Assembly (NCBI GenBank): GCA_018127085.1
Contig: CM030724.1
Coordinates: 492,022 to 556,021 of the forward strand
Origin: Pneumocystis sp. 'macacae'
Taxonomy: Eukaryota; Ascomycota; Pneumocystomycetes; Pneumocystales; Pneumocystaceae
Direction of reading: 5' to 3'
Length of the DNA: 64,000 nucleotides
Below are positions 35,716 to 49,279 of the stretch, piece after piece. Each line of letters starts with the position of its first letter. Positions within the stretch are counted from its first letter, which is position 1. Both the position numbers and the translations under genes were made by a program. A model generated the notes under the pieces. That model saw nothing but the letters and a program-made list of their open reading frames with translations, was not told the origin of the DNA and made no database searches.

Positions 35716-37089
35716 ATGAATAATGATCTCCAATCTATGATTATTGATAATAATATTTTAACTCAAAACACATACAAAAATAAAATATTAACATCCGATA
35801 CTAAACATGATGGTAATACGCTTCCATGGTCCATGAAAATCCCTAAATATTTTGTATAACTGACTTTTGAGTAGGGTTGAAAAGTATAGACCAGAAGATC
35901 TAAAAGAAATAGTTTCTCATCAAGATATTATTCTTACTAGTAATTATAAATGTGATTTATATAGGATTGTTTATTTTGATTAGTTGATGAATTTATTAAG
36001 AAGAATAGAATTCCTCATTTACTGTTCTATGGACCTCCTGGAACAGGAAAAACATCTACAATTTTAGCATGTGCTAAAAAAATCTATGGTCCGAAATTTC
36101 GAAATCAACTTTTAGAAGTTCATTATTATAAAACATTGTATTATGGATTAACGTATTTTAGCTTAATGCATCTGACGAAAGGGGGATTGATGTAGTTAGA
36201 GAACAAATTAAAAATTTTGCAAGCACAAAACAAATATTCAAGTCTCATTTACAATTTTTAACTAGGATTTTTTTAACATAAACAGTTCTGGATTTAAACT
36301 TGTTATTCTTGATGAAGCTGATGCTATGACTTTAGCAGCACAAAATGCTTTAAGAAGAGGTAAAGTTATTTTTTTATGAATTTATATTAAAAAATAAAGT
36401 TATTGAAAAATATACAAAAAACGTACGATTTTGCATTATATGTAATTATGTTAATAAGATTTCTCCGGCAATTCAATCACGTTGTACTCGGTTTAGATTT
36501 CAACCTCTTCCTTCAAAGGAAATTTATCTTAAACTTGATTATGTTATTGAAAATGAAAATGTTAATATTAATGAAAAAGGGAAAGCAGCATTAATAAAGC
36601 TTGCAGATGGGGACATGAGAAAGGGGTTAAATATTTTACAATCATGTTATGCAGCATATGATTTTATTGATGAAGATGCAATATATAACAGTGTTGGGAA
36701 TCCTCATCCTGAGGTTATTGAATTAATAGTAAAAAGTTTATTGAATGATGAATTTTTAACATGTTTAAATAGTATATGTGTTTTTTATTTGCAGTTTTAC
36801 TAATAGTTAGTAGCTATTATAAAAGTAAAAACTGAAAGAGGATTAGCTTTGTTAGACATAATAACAGGAGTACATGAAGCTCTTGACGGGCTTGAACTAC
36901 CTGTAAATTTGCAATGTCATGTGCTGGACAATCTTGCTACGATAGAGTAAAACTAAATATATTATATTATGTTTCTCTAATTAAGATAGATATAGATTAT
37001 CAAGTGGAGCATCTGAAAAAATTCAATTGTCAGCTATGATAGGAACTATTAAGACAGGAATAGATTTGGTTGAAAAAATAAAAAAATAA
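35716..37089 (+). CDS. RFC3: Replication factor C small subunit (Rfc3-type AAA+ clamp loader)
   Basis: Subunit of the pentameric RFC that loads PCNA. ATG 35716. After an Asn-rich start and an intron: [18 protein letters not shown], an intron, [19 protein letters not shown] (Walker A at about 36027-36050), [17 protein letters not shown], an intron, [20 protein letters not shown], an intron, [20 protein letters not shown] (DEAD-type Walker B), an intron, [21 protein letters not shown] with the sensor asparagine, [16 protein letters not shown] (SRC arginine finger), [14 protein letters not shown]. The C-terminal collar is split by further introns and ends near [24 protein letters not shown] best matches the Rfc3 (human RFC5) branch; distinction from Rfc2/Rfc4 is probable, not proven. 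Confidence 0.9.
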
Positions 37090-37211
37090 ACTCCAATATA
37101 AAAGTCCTCTGCAATAGTAGGGTCTATATTATATTATATTTCCTTAATATATTTAATATTCTACATCAATAAATAATATGCAGAGATCAATGTATTTAAT
37201 AACCATAAAAC
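37090..37211. other. Short convergent intergenic gap
   Basis: About 120 bp between the 3' ends of the RFC subunit and PHO88 genes. Nothing recognised. Confidence 0.4.
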
Positions 37212-37918
37212 TTATTCTTCTTTTGCACTAACTCTAGCTTTTTCAGCCTGATCAATACTTTTCTTATCCGTTTTAACATCATCACCCATAGAAACACCGA
37301 AAAGTCCAGATGGCTTTTTAAAAGGTCTCTTAAGTTCACCAGTTGCTGGTCTTTTCCATATATGCAACTGCACAATCTTTCCCTCTAATGCAGTCTTAAG
37401 AGGAAGAATAGATTGAACAAGAAGAGGTTGGGAAAATTTAAAGTATAAATGCATTACTAGTATCATACCTTTAAAATTAATTATTATGTAAAAAAATACA
37501 ATTTAACTTACAAAATCCTATAAGAGACTGTTTAATTGCTTTCTTTAGCTCACTAATATCATAATCTTTAATTGTAGTCACAACAAGTTGTTCCTCAGAA
37601 TGGCCACTCATAGGATTAGCTGGTTTAATGTATTTCAAAGTAGTAAGATCTGTTGTTATTAAAAAATATAATAATAGAGTAATATTTACCATTTTTCCTT
37701 TTTATAGACATATAACATATGTAATAAGTCAATGCAATAACTATATTTGATGTAATGCAAAGACATCTGATGTAAAATAGAATTTCAGGGTCATCAAAAT
37801 TAATTCTTTTTGAAATTTGCATTGCACCCAGAATTATCATAAGATTTGTAATTTGAGGACCTAGAATTCTCGAATAAGCACACATTTTTAAGACAATAAA
37901 ATCGAATGACATACTCAT
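37212..37918 (-). CDS. PHO88: Pho88/Snd3, ER membrane protein-targeting factor
   Basis: ER membrane component of the SRP-independent (SND) targeting route, first found through phosphate transporter maturation. Exon 1 is only ATGA (37918-37915); its donor GTATGT opens a 54-nt intron, after which the sequence reads MSPQITNLMIILGAMQISKR, matching the family start exactly. Next INFDDPEILFYIRCLCITSN with a membrane segment, an intron, DLTTLKYIKPANPMSG, VTTIKDYDISELKKAIKQSL, an intron, MHLYFKFSQPLLVQSILPLK, LEGKIVQLHIWKRPATGELK, and a C-terminus ending in KTDKKSIDQAEKARVSAKEE. About 185 aa, normal length. The promoter side carries CAACCCTAACCTAACC near 37970. Confidence 0.92.
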
Positions 37919-38948
37919 TTTTCATAAAGTTAATCCTGATACAAAATTGTTAAATCTCGTTTGTTGATACAACCCTAACCTAACCTATATTTAGAAATTT
38001 TATTTTTTTATAATAGATCACGTTCGTTTTTTTATATATTTATAATTATAAATATATTTACTTCATTATAAACCGGATATTTACATATAAATATGTTTTT
38101 TCTGAAATTTACTACCTTCTATTTTCATAAAAAAGTACAAACTTTATAAGTATTTTTTATCTATTTTTTCTTAATTTTTTAATTTTTTCTAAATTTTTGT
38201 TTAACTTTATTACTACAGTAGCATTTTTGAAAAATCTTGATATACTTTTTTGATATTTTAACTTTAGTATTATAGATTTATTTTAACTTTAATTTTCACA
38301 GTAAAAGATTATTTTTATTTAATTTGTATTTCATTTTATATATTATATTAAAATTATGTCAAAACATTTATAATTAGTAAATTTTTGTTATTTTAGTAAA
38401 TTATTTTTAAAAATAATTTGTATATTCATTTTTAATTTTGGTATTTATCCTGTTTTCAATAATTAACGTTACAAACCAGTAAATTTAGTTATAGTCAATG
38501 ATATTACTAATTGCTTTTCCTTATGCTTTACTAATCTTATATGTGAAGTTTTTAGTTTATTTGTCTAGAAAATATATTTCTCAAGAAATTAATATTAATC
38601 TAACTAATTTGAGTGACTTATCGAACAGATATTGAGTTATTATATAAAACATGGTTTAATAATTTTTTCAATTAAAAAAAAAAGATAATTATAGATTTAT
38701 ATAGTTTGTCTTAGAAAAAATATTATATTGATTTATTTTGGTTTTTATTATTTATTATTTTATTTTATAAATTTATCGTTTCGATTTAATATTATTTTTA
38801 TAAAACGTTAAAAATTTAGCTCTTCGATTAAGTTTATATAAAAGACTACATTAAATAATATATTAAATCTTATAATTTGCTCTTTAAAATACTTTTTATA
38901 TTAAATACAAGATATTTATTAAATACAGGATATTGAAAAATAATAGAT
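37919..38948. promoter_or_regulatory. Divergent intergenic region PHO88 / ZIP transporter
   Basis: About 1.03 kb. The only distinctive sequence is CAACCCTAACCTAACC at about 37970, another telobox-like site close to the PHO88 start. The rest is AT-rich (T runs, TTTTAA words) and holds no gene I recognise. Confidence 0.5.
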
Positions 38949-40135
38949 ATGTTTACTTTACTTCGTAGATCTGATGAACATTCATATTATGGTGATCATG
39001 ATCACCATTATTATCATCGTATTGTTTGTGGAGTTAAGGAAGATTATGATGGAAATATGGGACTTAGGATATCATCAATATTTGTGATTATGCTCTTTTC
39101 ATCACTTGGTAAATAAAATTAACATAAGATATTTTTTAAATAATTAGGTGTTTTTTTTCCATTGATTGTAACAAAAGTTAAACATTTGAAAATATCTCAA
39201 TCATTAACACATTTTATAAAATTTTTTGGTACTGGTATTATAGTAGGAACAGCATTTGTTCATGTAATTGACTATATTTTATATTTGTTATTTATTTTTT
39301 TCTAGTTACTTCTACCTGCTTTCATGGAATTAAGCTCTTCTCCTTGTCTTTATGGTATATGGAAGGCTTATAATTTTGCTCCGATATTGATTATGCTTGG
39401 AATGCTTACTATATTTTTGTTGGAATTATTTTCTTTAAGATATATTTCTTCAAAGTGTGCTACAAAATCTATAGGTGCTACATCAGTTCCTCAAACAAAT
39501 ATTTCTACAGATGGTAAAAATCCTTTAGAGATTCAAAAATCTTTATTACTTGATACAAAGAATGACCTTGAAAAACAAAATTTAATTAAGAAATATATGT
39601 TAAAAAAAGATTTGTTGACAGTTATTATACTTGAATTTGGGATTATTTTTCATTCTATTATTATTGGTTTTACTTTAGCAGTTACAGGAAATAAAGAATT
39701 TATAACTCTTTATATTGTAATAACTTTTCATCGTAAGTATTTTGTTAAAATTATTTCATTTATTTTATTCTATTAGAAATGTTTGAAGGTCTGGGTCTTG
39801 GTGCTCGACTCTTCAATTCTACTCAGTATATTAATTTAATTTATAATCTACTTTTTGCATTTATTTATAGTGTAATAACATCTATTTCTATTGCTATTGG
39901 CCTTGCAGCTAAAGCTGTCTATAATCCAACTTCTCCTACTGCTGTAATCATTTCTGGGATTTTTGATTCACTTTCTTCTGGAATATTATTGTATGCGGGA
40001 TTAGTAGAGCTTCTTGCTGAAGACTTCATTATTAATTCAGAACTTCGAAATGGTGATTTAACAAAATTATTATATGCTATTTTTTGTGTTATATTAGGAT
40101 TTACAACCATGGCTATTATTGGAATATGGGTTTAG
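38949..40135 (+). CDS. ZIP family zinc transporter
   Basis: Plasma-membrane or vacuolar zinc/iron importer of the ZIP (Zrt/Irt) family. Exon 1 (MFTLLRRSDEHSYYGDHDHH) has a His-rich N-terminus; then GLRISSIFVIMLFSSLG (TM1), an intron, VFFPLIVTKVKHLKIS, FFGTGIIVGTAFVH (TM2/3), an intron, LLLPAFMELSSSPC, a membrane helix and a cytoplasmic loop. TM4 has the metal-site motif EFGIIFHSIIIGFTLAV; an intron then splits FHQMFEGLGLGARL (TM5). The last part has three helices (YSVITSISIAIGLA, SGILLYAGLVELLAEDF, FTTMAIIGIWV). The HS and HQMFEG metal ligands are intact. The closest match in style is fungal Zrt1/Zrt2. It is the last intact housekeeping gene before the AT-rich right flank. Confidence 0.92.
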
Positions 40136-43100
40136 AATAAAATTAAATATTAATTTATAAAATCATTCATTTTTAACAATAAGTTAATTTCAATTTAGTT
40201 CGTCCTATTAATTTTTAGTACAAGTATAGAAAAATTTGATTAAAAACTAAATACTAAAAATATTATAAAATTATCAGAAGAAATTATATTAATTTTTAAA
40301 TTAATGCTTTTTAATATTATTTGAAATATTAATTAGAATTTTAAAGAATTATTAAATACTATATTTTTTTGAATTTTAAAAATTTATTTGGATAGCATCG
40401 ATAATTAGTATTTTAATGATAAAAATCTTAAGTGCTTGAAGTTTAATTGGGCAAAAATTCTTAAAAATACATCAGATATAGAAAAGTACTTCTAGATTTT
40501 TTATTTATTTTAAGTTTAGTTTTTTTGATATATTTTTTAATTTTGGTAAAAAGTTTATAAAATTATTGATTTTATTTCTACTTTTTATAATAATTTTAAC
40601 CTTTTTAATTGTTTTTTATCTTTATATATTTAATATTTTTATTTTTACTATTATATTTTCATTATCATAAATAACATAAATAATTATATGAATTTCATAA
40701 ACAGAATGAAATTTGATACTATGTATTCCTAGGATGAAAAAATTTTTAACGTTTTAGATTTTAATAAATGAAAAAAATTATAAAATAAATAAAATATGGA
40801 AAAAATGAAATATAAAAATGATAAATTCATATCTGAAGTAAAAATTTACTATAAAATCATAAATGTTTTATTTGGGGAAATTAAATTTTTAAGTCGTTTT
40901 CATATAAATTTGTATTTTATTAAATAAAAACTAATAAAAAAATAATACGAACATTAAAGTTTATTTTATTCTATAATATTATTTAGGAAACAAGTAAATA
41001 AAAAAAATTATAGGGAATATAAAATTTAAGTATTAAGAAATTTTAATGTATTTAAAATGTTATAAATAATTATATTAATAAAAGTATGAATCATGAAATT
41101 GTTAAAATTATAATATATTTAAACATAAAAGATTTAGCGAATATACGGAAATTAAAAACTAAATATAATTTTTCGAATTTATAATTAAGTAGATTGAATC
41201 AGTAAACTTAAAAGATAATAACCTTGGACTATTGAAATAAAATAGTATTAATAAGATTTCATAACCTATTTTATTTAGATTTACATTTTAGATGCCTATT
41301 TTAAGTAAAATAAAACAAATTTTAGAAAATATATATTTCAATTTAAGATTATTCTAATATTTAAAAATATAAAATTTTAAATACTTGAAATTTTGATTAA
41401 AAAATTAAAAAAAAAAATTATGATTTAAGATCAAGTGTTTAGAAAATGGTAAAATAATTTCTATAACATATCGGAATATTACAGGCATTATAAAATAGAT
41501 AAATATAGATATTTAGCTTTAGCTTTATAAATCACTATTTAAAGTACGGAAATTTAGGAAAGATTTATTAAATAAAAATAATTATAAAAAATTAGATAAA
41601 ACTAGAAAACTTTAAATTGAATACTTATGTTTTATTTTATTATTACAATTCTTTGGAAAATATAAAAATCACAGAAAGGACTGGAAAATAAAAGATTTAT
41701 ATAATTCAAATGTAAAAAATAAATTTATAGATATAATAATCAAATTAAATAAGAATTGTATTATTTATTCTTAAATATGTTATGTTACATATTATTCATT
41801 TAAATAATTATTAAAAAGTTAAATTTGTAATATGTTAATATATATATACCTTATATTTATGTGAATGAAGCGACCAGATAATATATTGTTGATTTTAAAA
41901 AATATACAATAAAAAGTACTTTAAATTATAAAAAAACTAGGAAATAATAGAAAAACCACAAGATTTAAAAATGTAAAATGTATTGTTGAAAAATATTTTT
42001 AAAATATTTTATGATTATATTTAGAAGTTTTATAAACAAAATAACCTACACGTATATATTTAGTGTATATTATACAAACTAAATGAGAACATATTACTAA
42101 ATTTTTCTAGTGATAAAAACCAAAATTTAAGCATTAAATATTACTATAAAAAGTACAAATATTAATTTTATATAAAATAAAAATAGAAAGATTTAATACA
42201 ATGGAAAAAATGTTGAAAATATTTTATAAAAGTAAAATTAAAATGCAAAAATTTACAATTACAAAGTCTGAAGATATATTTAAAATATTATTAAATATAT
42301 ACAAAGATAGAGAGGGATAGATAAGAATAAACTTATATTATTTTCTAATGGTATTGGAATTATTATCAGGAAATGTTGCAAAATTGATTAAAGAAAAAAT
42401 GATTATCTTTGTAATAATTCTGAATTAAAAATGTTTACAGAAATAGAGAATTAAATTTTTAAATGTAGAATAAAAAAGTTTATAATAGAATTAATAAAAG
42501 AAAAATTAGAAAAAGATAGATCATAAAGAGAAGGTACAGTAGAATTTTTATATCTAGATTTAGTAAAAAATAAAAAAGGAATTCTTTATATTAAAATATA
42601 ATAGATAAAAAGAAAATATTATAAAAAGTATACAGTAATTAAGATTAAATAAATAACTATATTCTAAATAAACAGTTAGATTTTTATACTGAAATTATTA
42701 TAAACAAAGGAATTAAAATTTTTATATTTAAAAATTATGAATAAAAGAGAAAATATATAAAGCATAAAGTATAATTTAATAAAAAGCTGCAAAATCATAT
42801 TGTTTAAATTAAATTTGATTTAATATTATTTAATTTTAAACTGAATAAATTTTTATTTAAAACTTACAAAAGAGAGATTTTTCAGTAAGAAAATAAATAT
42901 AATATAATAATATAAAACAGAAGTTATAAAACATATTTTGAATAAAAGCATATTATTTAAAGTATCATTTTAAAAATATTTTCTATAAAAGTTTAAATAA
43001 ATTTTTAAAAATATAAACTTAATATGAAATATTAAAACATACAATAATAGAGGAAAATAGTGCTTAAATTTAACTTATTTTTTTATTAATATTATTAATA

Positions 43101-43147
43101 TAGTTTTTTTGATTCTTTCAAAATATGAATAAAATTTTTTATTATAA
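40136..43147. other. AT-rich gene desert
   Basis: About 3 kb with roughly 80 percent or more A+T by eye and no intact gene. At about 42330-42740 broken frames give peptide snatches (KFIIELIKEKLEKDR, VEFLYLDLVKNKKG) that resemble Msg modules and may be an older msg remnant (low confidence). The rest shows only A/T words. No tRNA, no regular tandem repeat. Confidence 0.6.
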
Positions 43148-45396
43148 ATGAAAGTGTTTCTATTAACTATTTTGCCATAACAAGTATTTTTTGGAAAACA
43201 ATAGTATTTTATTTTTTTTTTAATCTTTTTTAGAATTTATTTATAAAAGATCTATCTCATTAACTCAATATGTAAAATATGCTACTAAAATATTTAAAAT
43301 TAAATCCTTTTGTAGAGTGAAAATAAAATATTGGCTATCATTTAAAAGATAATTTACCACAGCTAATAAAATGTAGAAAAAAATTAACAAATATTCTAAA
43401 GCACTAGGAAGTGTAAAAATATAATTAATTCAAATTTATAAGAATTTGAGTGAAATTTCTAAAAAAAATAATGAAAAGCATAAAAATGTAACTAAAATCA
43501 ATTCAACATGTACCAAGTTATCTCAACAACTAAATAACAATTTATAAACATAATTCGTTCTTTTGCATAAGAGATCAACGACAATTTTTGTTTTCAGAAA
43601 GAACGTATCTTACTTTTAAAAGCAAATTTATTATACTAGGACATATATGTTATCAAAATAGGTTTAATAGAGGTAGCAGAAAATGCACTTTTAAGAGTTT
43701 TTAAAGAGAATTTTGAAATAAATACGTAAAATAGATTCAAAATCTCTCTAAAACTCGACAGAAGAAGTGATGAATTAATGAATTTATGTCTTGACTCTGA
43801 AAAAATGTCTAATGTTCTCAATTAAAAAATTAATTAAATGTTAAAATTTTGTTTTGGAAATGATTCTATTAGAGAAACTGGTAGCTTAAAAATGTTATTC
43901 TTTACTTAAAAAATGCCATTTTTAGGGAAAAACTCAAAGGAGTTGCTTATTCCCTATTACAAAAAGTTCCTGAAGAATTGTCGTGAAAATGATATTATTT
44001 ACATTCCATTATGTTTGGATTTTGATCCTATAAAATCGGGGACTATACTATTAGAACAAATAGGTTTGAAAGAACTTTAGAAAGCCTTCATAACCAAGTG
44101 CAATTGCTTTGGTAACATTGTTAATTTAAGATAAAAATATAATTGGAAGTAATAAAAAATATAAGGAATTTTTTAAAAAGGATTATGAAAATTTTAAAAA
44201 TTATAAAATTTTAATTGCTATATCTAATAATAATCTCAGTAATAATACATATATAGGTAGAGAATCTCAAGAATTATTAAAAAATATAGAAGAAACAGTT
44301 GAAGTTGTTAAATTAAAAATAATGGAAAAACTATATATTCAAGATAGTAAACCAAAAAGTTGGAGTGAATTGTGTACATTTATTACTAACAATAACTTTA
44401 CAAAATTGGAATCAAACTGCTTCTATTTTCATAAAAATTTCTTTGAAAACCTATCTATATTAATATAAAACTGATATATTATAAAAAGGAAACTGAAGTA
44501 TTAGCAAATAAAGAGTTACAAAGCAGTATTTATAATTTATTTTATGATTCAGATAATGAATGGTTTAAAGAATTGCAAAATAGAGTAACGAAAGAGTATT
44601 AGAAGCTTAAGATAACATGTGATATCTTGTTTTTACTATTTATTCAACCAATCAGAATAGTTTAAACGCTCATTGCTAATATTCAAATGAGAGTTATTTC
44701 TTTACGCGAAAAGTTGAGCAAAAAGCGGAAGTTTTCAACAGAAAAAGATTACGGAAAATTAAAGGAAAATTGTAAAGATTTAAAAAAGAATTCAAGAAGA
44801 ATTAGATATCCGTGTTTTTCTTTGAACCAACATTGTAATTGATTAAAAAATTTAAAGAAATTGCAAAGAAAATTATTAAAAGTAAAAAATATTTTAAAGA
44901 TGAAAATATCTCTAAGGACTGATTCGAAAAAGGTGTGAAAAATGGCCCAAGAAATAGTAATTTTTTTTATATGTGCTATAATTAATATAACATGTGAAAT
45001 ATTTGATTAAAAGCGTAAAATTTAAATGCCATACATTAAAAAAATATATGAAGAATTGTAATATTGTTAATGTTGCGACTCATACAAATAAAATTGGAGA
45101 AACAAGTTTTGAATTCTATATTGTAAAAAGTTTTCTCTAAATTATGAAGAATTTCAAAAAATGGGAAAAATGAAGAGGAATTCAGAAAGCTTCAAAAAAA
45201 CTTTCAATTATTTTTGGAAATGAAAAAATTTAAGAATGTTTTAGTATATAAATTAAAAGGCTGTTTGTTAACTAATACTGAGTTTATGATAGTACTTGAT
45301 GAATATTGTTCTCGGCGAAGATCAAATAGTGATATGCTTATGAATTTATGGTTAAATATTACTGGTAAAAAGAAAAACATAGAAAAGTTCTTTTAA
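43148..45396 (+). pseudogene. Decayed msg (major surface glycoprotein) gene
   Basis: The start (ATG 43148, MKVF-like, then an intron with a T-rich end and TTTTTTAG before AATTTATTTATAAAAGATCT) matches closely the 5' exons of the intact msg at 49280 (AATTTGTTCACAAAAGATCT). Downstream the frame is broken by many stops and shifts, but Msg-type pieces stay in order: near 44385 NFTKLESNCFYFHKNF (compare LESKCFYLEKPC of the intact gene), near 44600 KLKITCDILFLLF, and from 45214 a 60-codon open stretch with VYKLKGC and VLDEYC (compare YKLQGSL, LDEHC). The Thr/Ser-rich and GPI end are not found. It is interpreted as a non-functional relic of the self-contained msg class; I describe it only as it stands. 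Confidence 0.75.
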
Positions 45397-48300
45397 AAAC
45401 TGATCGAATGAGTAAATAAAATAAGAAATAAATATTAGAAAGAAATTGGTTTTTTGTATCAGTTTATTACGTCTTTATTAATAAGTTAAATTCAAATATA
45501 TTTTAAGATATAAATAATAAACATAAATTAATTAAATAATTGACGCTGTAAGTTTTCTGAGAATTTGTTTTATATTTTTTCTATTTATTGCTGATTTCCA
45601 TAAAGTATTTAATTATATATCCATCATAGAGACAATCATGAAATACCTTTTAAGAATGTCTGAGTTAAAAAAATTATTTCTTGAAATTTTATTATTTTTA
45701 AATAAAATTAGTGTTTATTTTAAAATTACTTTTGATTCTATTCTTTCCATTATTTAATATAAAAACTTAAAAGAATAGATCTAGTATTAAAATATATCTA
45801 ATTCTACATATTTTATTAATTTATTTAATGTTTTTCTTTCATCTAAAAATAAAAATTTGATCTAAAAGATAAATATAATAACAAATTTAGGCAAATTGTT
45901 AAAAACAAAATAAATGGAAGAAAATAATTTTTTTAATTTGAAAATCTTTAAGAAATTAATTTTTGAAAAAAAGATAATTGATATTTTAATCGAAATGATT
46001 AATAACCAAAATATAATGTTTTACTGATAAAATTAAAAATAAATATTTAATTAAAGAAATATAATTAATTCATTTTATATTATATTTTTAATTGGACATA
46101 AAATTAAGTTATTGTTGTAATTAGAATTATATAATTACATAAAAAACTAATTCTTTAAAAAATACATTAATGTTAATTTTTATAGGAAAAAAATGTTAAT
46201 AATATTTATTATATTAAATATCTTAAAAGAATTAAAATTATAAGATTAATACCTAATAACTATTTGTATAACGTATTTATTGTAGAAAATATTGATATAC
46301 TTATACAACAATATATTACCTTATATATTTGTTTTAGTTTTCAATATTTTGGTTTTATATAATTTTAAAATTAAAGTTTAATTTTATTTCGTTATGTACT
46401 AGATTTGAATTTATAAATATATAAAAAATTAAATTTAGGACTTTTCTTGTTCATATATATAATTAATTAAATACACGTTTTTAGATATTTAAATTTTAAA
46501 AGTCAAAATAGTTTTATTATATGAAAAATAATTAATCATAATTTCATTGAAATGTTTAATAAATAAATCGATGTTAAAGATATCGATTATTTTGATAGTT
46601 TATAGTAAGTTTTGCATGATATATTTTATAATCAAAAATACTAGCCTTTTAATTAATAAAAATGAATAATTATCAAATAATTATTACGAGAATATTTATA
46701 AATTTATAAGCCTAAAAATCTTATTTCTACATAAAATATAAAAAAATTCAAATAGATCTTAAAAATTTAAATAATTTTTTTTTTAAATAACTAAATGAAG
46801 AATTTTTACATTAAAAATCTAAATATTTAACTATAAAATTGAATTCTAAAACTGAATTCCATCTTCAATTTTATTAACAACCTTACGTAACAATACTAAT
46901 TTAAATTGAAATTTAAATATAAAATTTTAATTATACTTTTAAAAATAATTTTTTTAAAAATATATACATTTTTAATAGAAAATTATAAATTTTATTTTTA
47001 ATTTTAATATATGCCTTTGAATTTTTCTATAATTTCGATAAAATGTTTTGGAAATGTTTTAAAAATCAGAATCATTAATTTTAAAATTAATATTAATAAT
47101 AAAAAATGCCAATTAAAATTTAAATAATTTATTGTATAAGATACTAATTCCGATTAAAAATATCATTTAAGCAAATCATTCAATGAAAAATTTAATGTAT
47201 TAATACTTTTTTTATATATATTTAGAATAAGATAAACTATAAAAATTTTTATTTCATGAATTTACACGTCTAAAAAATAAAAGTTAAAAAAATTAATAAA
47301 AATCAATTAAAATTTATAAAGATTTTAATGTAAAACAAAAGACAAATTTATTATTTATAAACGTCAATAATACACGCAAAAATAATACAATATTTTAAAA
47401 AACATAATTGAATTACATTAAAATTCATCAAAATTTTATCTAGCAATTTCAATTCTCTATAAAACATAGAGATGTATCATCTTGGTGTTTATTTATAAGA
47501 CTTCATAAGGTCAATAAAATTATTCTCACGTTATAAATTTAATATTAAATATAATAATTGCTGCCCTCTGCATCAATATCACAACACGGAATTTATCAGA
47601 AATTTACTAATTAAAATTTTATCAACTATAACAGGCTTATTAACTATATAAAACTCAATTATATCCTTATTATCTATATTTTCATTTACTAGATGATCAT
47701 TCATATCTACACATTCATCAAACCTTAAATACGTCATTTAATGCCATACAGAAAACTATGTAAGCAGAGTAATAAAATTCTAAAGAATAAATATTTCCTG
47801 GATAATTACGAAAATAGTAAAAGGATTATGAATAATTATTTAATATCAAAATAATAAGAAATTTATTCAAATACTTTCGAAAAATGAATTAAAAATTTAT
47901 CAAATTATAGATCACAAAGTGGTTAGTAAACTATGATTTCTAAGACTCTAATATTTCATGATTGATTAGAATTTAAAAAATAATTTGTTTCCAGATTTTC
48001 AATTAAATTATAAAAAATGTAAATATAAATAAATGTATTAAATGAATATCTTTAATTGCTATTGAGAATTATTTCTTTCTAAAAAACAGTAAAATTTTTT
48101 ACAAATTAAACATGTTTTTCTAAAAAAATTAAATTTTAAGACAAACTATTGACCTTTTTTATATACCAAAAATATTTCAATTAGAAGTACTTAACAATTT
48201 TACAAATATTATTAAATTAATATAGAAAAATTATCTAAGAAATAATTTCAAAACATAAAAAAAATATATTATAAAAAACTAAAAAGCTTTTACTGAACCA

Positions 48301-49279
48301 AGAAATATATTTAAGTCTCCAAAATAAAATAGTTTATAAATATACCAATTTAAAAACAAAATATTAAAAAACAATTGTTTTTTAAATAATTAGAAATAAA
48401 TAAAAATATAGGTTTTTTGAAAAAGTATATTTAATATATTATAAAAAATAAAACAAATTAAATATTGAAAAAAACTGAATAGAATAAAATTCATTTGAAG
48501 ATATTTAAAAAATATCTTGAAAAATACGATTTTACAAACTGAAATGGAGGTAGGATTCTTCAACATTAATTAAAACAATATAAATTTATCAATGCAAGAG
48601 ATCTGCGAAAGATCTACGAAAAACTATAAAAAATACATAAATATTAATAACTTTCAAATAACTATCATTATTCAGAAATATTTTTATAACTTTAACTTGG
48701 ATTGTATTAAAACAAGAAAAATAAAGAAAAAATTTGAAAAGAAATACAAAAAAATTCATATACGTAGCTCTAAACTTTCATTAACTCAATAAAACTAACT
48801 ACAAAAAATAAATAAAAATCAATAAATCTTTGAAATAGTTTTAAATAAAAAACAAATAATGGAAAATTTAAATTGTATTTCCAAAAAAAAACCGTAAAAA
48901 AATAAAAGTTTAGAAAAACTTAAAATAAAAAACTAAGATAATAATATCTTTGTATGTAAAAATACAATAAAATATAAGAAGAAGTACTAAAGAAGTGCTA
49001 AAAAATAAAAATTATAAGTATTGTTAATAAAACAGCATCATTTAAAACTTTTATTATATTTTAAAAATAGTTTTTTATAAAAGTTTACATGGCTAAAAAT
49101 AAAAACTCAATAGAAAATTAAAATTTCTGGATTTGATATAAAGCAATATTTATTTATCTTTATTATATATCGATTAATTTGTTATCGTTTATCAATATTT
49201 TTTGAGAACCATTTTCGATACTTTCCAATGTCAAATATGAAGCATTTTTTATAAAAATTATTCTTTATTGCCATCATAA
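45397..49279. other. AT-rich gene desert
   Basis: About 3.9 kb between the msg relic and the intact msg. Extreme A+T, homopolymer runs, no recognisable gene; the few open stretches (for example 48592-48792) are short, lysine/isoleucine-rich and without family features. No tandem repeats obvious to the eye. The promoter of the msg at 49280 should lie at its right edge. Confidence 0.6.

Noticed and set aside
48592..48792. 66-codon frame in the AT desert
   Set aside because: Lys/Ile/Asn composition expected from random AT-rich DNA; no start context, no domain, no similarity noticed.
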